From Pseudomonadota bacterium (GTDB taxonomy: Bacteria > Desulfobacterota > JADFVX01): DNA of 8,378 nucleotides. A model generated the notes under the pieces. It did not search any database and had not been told where the DNA came from. It saw only the letters and a program-made list of their open reading frames with translations. The position numbers and the translations under genes are program-made. The DNA lies in the NCBI GenBank assembly GCA_015222755.1, contig JADFVX010000020.1, positions 1-8,378 on the forward strand. The letters run 5' to 3'. Every line of letters starts with the position of its first letter. Position 1 is the stretch's first letter. Positions 6,689 to 8,378 of this stretch are shown in pieces.

Positions 6689-6706
6689 TTTGTAGAAGGC
6701 TACAAA
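6689..6706. promoter_or_regulatory. Operator-like inverted repeat over the hslU transcription start
   Basis: TTTGTAG (6689-6695) and CTACAAA (6700-6706) are perfect 7-base complements with a four-base spacer. The repeat overlaps the last base of the hslU -10 element and spans the expected start site near 6699. The full hairpin would therefore not be contained in the mRNA. That position is typical of a repressor operator. It does not resemble the CIRCE heat-shock operator. No candidate regulator is in the window. Confidence 0.5.
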
Positions 6707-6733
6707 TTATACACTAACTGCATATGTAGTCAA
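6706..6733 (-). promoter_or_regulatory. Strong sigma70-type promoter of hslU(-argB)
   Basis: On the minus strand TTGACT (6733-6728) and a perfect TATAAT (6711-6706) are separated by 16 bases, and TG directly precedes the -10. The expected start is near 6699, giving a leader of about 38 bases that contains the Shine-Dalgarno. The -10 is not the CCCCAT-type box of heat-shock sigma32 promoters, so constitutive or operator-controlled expression is more likely. Confidence 0.75.
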
Positions 6734-6758
6734 GCTGTCTTGGTCTTGTTTTGGCGAT

Positions 6759-6797
6759 AAAAAAACGCCCTGCCGCCTCTATGAGGAGGGCAGGGCG
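6759..6797 (-). terminator. Rho-independent terminator after the lipoprotein gene
   Basis: CGCCCTGCC (6766-6774) pairs perfectly with GGCAGGGCG (6789-6797). An inner CCTC/GAGG stem (6776-6779 with 6783-6786) has a three-base loop. On the minus strand the stem is followed by seven T residues (6765-6759). It begins 29 bases after the lipoprotein stop codon. The plus strand also has a T-rich tail (6799-6809), so it could act in both directions, although no plus-strand gene ends here. It separates the lipoprotein unit from hslU. Confidence 0.92.
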
Positions 6798-6826
6798 CTT
6801 TATTTTTTTGTCTCTTGGCTTAAGCC

Positions 6827-7546
6827 TTATTCTGCTACCAGTTTGGCTTCTTCCATGATGAGGTCAAACTTGTATCCGCTGCCGAAGTCCTTGTTCAGGG
6901 TTAAAGGGCCTTTTGCAACAACAATGCTGCCGGCTTCTATGGTGTCTTGAGATGTTACTACCAGGTCATTTGCTCCTTCTGCTCCAGTGCCGTCCTGTAT
7001 ATGGTACCAGTTGGCATTCATAATGAAGCCGCTAGCCTTTACAATCTTCCCCTTAACACTAATAGTCTTCCCGCCGAGTTCTGCTTTTTTAGTGAACACT
7101 TCTTCAACTGTGTAGCCGCCTTCCGCCTTTGCGATGTCGCCCTTTGCCGGAGCTGCAGCCTCGGCCGATGCGGCACCGCCGCCAGCACTTTGGCCACCTG
7201 ACGCCTGTCCGGCAGCATCAATAATTATCGCCCCTGTAAAGAGAATAGATTCGAAAGTCCTGTCAAGAGACTTGCTCTGGAAATTTTGCATTATTGAGCC
7301 AGGGCCCAAGGTGACTTTGTCGCCGACTTTTACCTTTATTGACGGGCCTGCCGCCCAGAACTTGCTGCCATTACTTTCAAGCTCAACATAAGTATAGCCA
7401 CCTGCATCCATAGTTGTGACTACTGTTCCTCCCTCTGCTGCCGGTACCCCTACGTTGCTTTCAATGGGTGCTGTATCCTGAGGAGTCTCCTTCTGGCATG
7501 CTGTGAGTGCCAATGCAATGAATAAAACGTTTAAAATATTTCTCAT
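6827..7546 (-). CDS. Periplasmic lipoprotein with an OB-fold-like C-terminal module
   Basis: The 239-residue precursor has a lipoprotein signal peptide with lipobox LTAC and acceptor Cys17. Gln follows it, so by the E. coli sorting rule it would go to the outer membrane. Residues about 38-108 form a compact module with GGYTYVEL (49-56), FWAAGP (63-68) and VGDKVTLGPG (74-83). It resembles small domains I recall in NrfJ-like and related secreted proteins. A linker of Ala, Gly, Ser and Gln follows (about 111-140). Residues about 145-238 look like an OB-fold: EEVFTKKAELGGKTISVKG, then the WYHIQDGTG motif (180-188) and a late strand with KGPLTLNKDFG (212-222). This part resembles nucleic-acid-type OB domains found in secreted proteins, and its ligand is unknown. 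The start at ATG 7546 has good Shine-Dalgarno sequences (AAGGAG and AAGGTG) just upstream. It is a single-gene unit with its own terminator. The lipoprotein call is firm; the domain calls are inference from motifs. Confidence 0.88.
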   Translation of the reverse strand: MRNILNVLFIALALTACQKETPQDTAPIESNVGVPAAEGGTVVTTMDAGGYTYVELESNGSKFWAAGPSIKVKVGDKVTLGPGSIMQNFQSKSLDRTFESILFTGAIIIDAAGQASGGQSAGGGAASAEAAAPAKGDIAKAEGGYTVEEVFTKKAELGGKTISVKGKIVKASGFIMNANWYHIQDGTGAEGANDLVVTSQDTIEAGSIVVAKGPLTLNKDFGSGYKFDLIMEEAKLVAE

Positions 7547-7588
7547 GTTTTCACCTTTCTCCTTGAGTTTGTTTTTTTAGAACTTTTG

Positions 7589-7618
7589 ATGGTAACATCG
7601 GTGCCGCTTAAAAATCAA
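7589..7618 (-). promoter_or_regulatory. Possible promoter of the lipoprotein gene
   Basis: The minus strand has TTGATT (7618-7613), 18 bases, then TACCAT (7594-7589). Each hexamer matches the sigma70 consensus at four of six positions. It lies in the 115-base gap between the transporter gene and the lipoprotein start. No terminator is visible for the transporter gene, so read-through from it is equally possible. Confidence 0.3.
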
Positions 7619-7661
7619 TCTTTTTGAGATATTGGAGGCCGTAGATCTGAAATATGATCGT

Positions 7662-8378
7662 TTATGCCTGTTTGTAAAGCCTTTTTTTAACAACCTTGTC
7701 CTTATGCCAGCAGCGTGAGAGGTGTCCAGCACCCATATCAAGTGCATGTGGTTCTGCTTCCCTGCACTGTGAAGTGACAAGGGGGCAACGTTCCTGAAAG
7801 CTGCAGCCTGAAGGAAGTTTCAGCAGGTCGGGGACGTTGCCGGGGATGGTGTTCAGTTTCTCCCCTCTTTTCTCCATGCCTGGTATGGAATTTAGCAGCC
7901 CCACCGTATAGGGGTGTCCCGGCCTGTTGAAGATGTCCTCCAGACTTCCGTACTCCACAATCTTTCCCGCATACATTATTCCAACCCGGTCGGCCATCTC
8001 GGCAACAATACCGAAGTCATGGGTGATCAGCAGCATCGCCATGCCAAGTTTCTCTCGCAGTTCCCGGAGCAGTTCCATGATCTGTGCTTGAATAGTAACA
8101 TCAAGTGCCGTTGTCGGTTCATCGGCGATGAGCAGCTTCGGTTCACAGGCAAGAGCCATGGCAATCATAATTCGCTGGCGCATCCCGCCGCTCATCTCAT
8201 GGGGGTAGTTGCCTGCCCTGCTTTCCGCGTCGGGTATACCCACAAGTTTGAGCATCTCCACTGTCTTTGCCAGGGCATCGGTTTTTTTTAGCCTCTGGTG
8301 GAGGCGGACGGCCTCCATAATCTGGTTGCCAACAGTATAGAGTGGATTGAGGGAGGTCATAGGTTCCTGGAATATCAT
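7662..8378 (-). CDS. Dipeptide/oligopeptide ABC transporter ATP-binding protein (DppD/OppD type), 5' end outside the window
   Basis: This is the C-terminal 238 residues of a peptide-importer ATPase, a cytosolic subunit that powers uptake through DppB/DppC-type permeases. The frame runs to the right edge. The Met there is internal, because the fragment opens on the Q-loop (FQEPMTSLNP, 3-12). Walker A and roughly 90 N-terminal residues are beyond the edge. Visible are the ABC signature SGGMRQR (63-69), Walker B LLIADE (82-87), the D-loop ALD (91-93) and the switch histidine in THD (H120). The C-terminal oligopeptide-type extension RPGHPYTVGLL (152-162) is also present. Four cysteines in the tail (C192, C198, C205, C223) match the conserved set that in Dpp/Opp ATPases can hold a 4Fe-4S cluster. 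The usual partner dppF/oppF does not follow: the next gene downstream is the unrelated lipoprotein. Whether the substrate is dipeptide, oligopeptide or nickel cannot be told here. Confidence 0.93.
   Translation of the reverse strand: MIFQEPMTSLNPLYTVGNQIMEAVRLHQRLKKTDALAKTVEMLKLVGIPDAESRAGNYPHEMSGGMRQRIMIAMALACEPKLLIADEPTTALDVTIQAQIMELLRELREKLGMAMLLITHDFGIVAEMADRVGIMYAGKIVEYGSLEDIFNRPGHPYTVGLLNSIPGMEKRGEKLNTIPGNVPDLLKLPSGCSFQERCPLVTSQCREAEPHALDMGAGHLSRCWHKDKVVKKRLYKQA

Noticed and set aside
1..8378. Defence island, phage, CRISPR, toxin-antitoxin or biosynthetic cluster
   Set aside because: No gene family, array periodicity, att-like direct repeats or mobile-element genes for any of these are visible; the genes present are mostly separate housekeeping units.

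Overview
The window carries seven genes. Six are on the minus strand and one, a secreted protein of unknown function, is on the plus strand. Base composition is moderate. The sequence contains a lipoprotein with a lipobox, a Sec signal peptide, sigma70-type promoter elements, an HslU ATPase next to acetylglutamate kinase, a BioA with four extra cysteines and an orphan GlcD-type flavoprotein. Together these suggest a Gram-negative, metabolically versatile bacterium of the Desulfobacterota/Nitrospirota type. That placement is inference; nothing here fixes the taxon.

Layout from left to right: bioA (minus, its 3' end lies beyond the left edge); a 330-base gap filled largely by a palindrome-rich dispersed-type repeat; a glcD-like FAD-linked 2-hydroxyacid dehydrogenase (minus); a 358-base gap with a 76-base inverted-repeat element; a secreted, AT-rich, possibly propeller-like orphan (plus); argB and hslU (minus, hslU first in transcription order, convergent with the orphan); a strong promoter with an operator-like palindrome in front of hslU; a rho-independent terminator; a periplasmic OB-fold-type lipoprotein (minus); and the C-terminal three quarters of a DppD/OppD-type ABC transporter ATPase (minus, 5' end beyond the right edge).

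The genes do not form one pathway. They are mostly housekeeping functions (biotin synthesis, arginine synthesis, protein quality control, peptide uptake, hydroxyacid oxidation) in separate short transcription units. The only likely operon is hslU-argB, read from the promoter at about 6706-6733. I see no CRISPR array, tRNA, rRNA, transposase, integrase or phage gene.

I find no convincing new multi-gene system. The points most worth a second look are the operator-like inverted repeat over the hslU start site together with the absence of an adjacent hslV, the BioA N-terminal motif that resembles the lysine-using BioK type, the unrecognised secreted propeller-like protein, the two-module lipoprotein and the two repeat elements.
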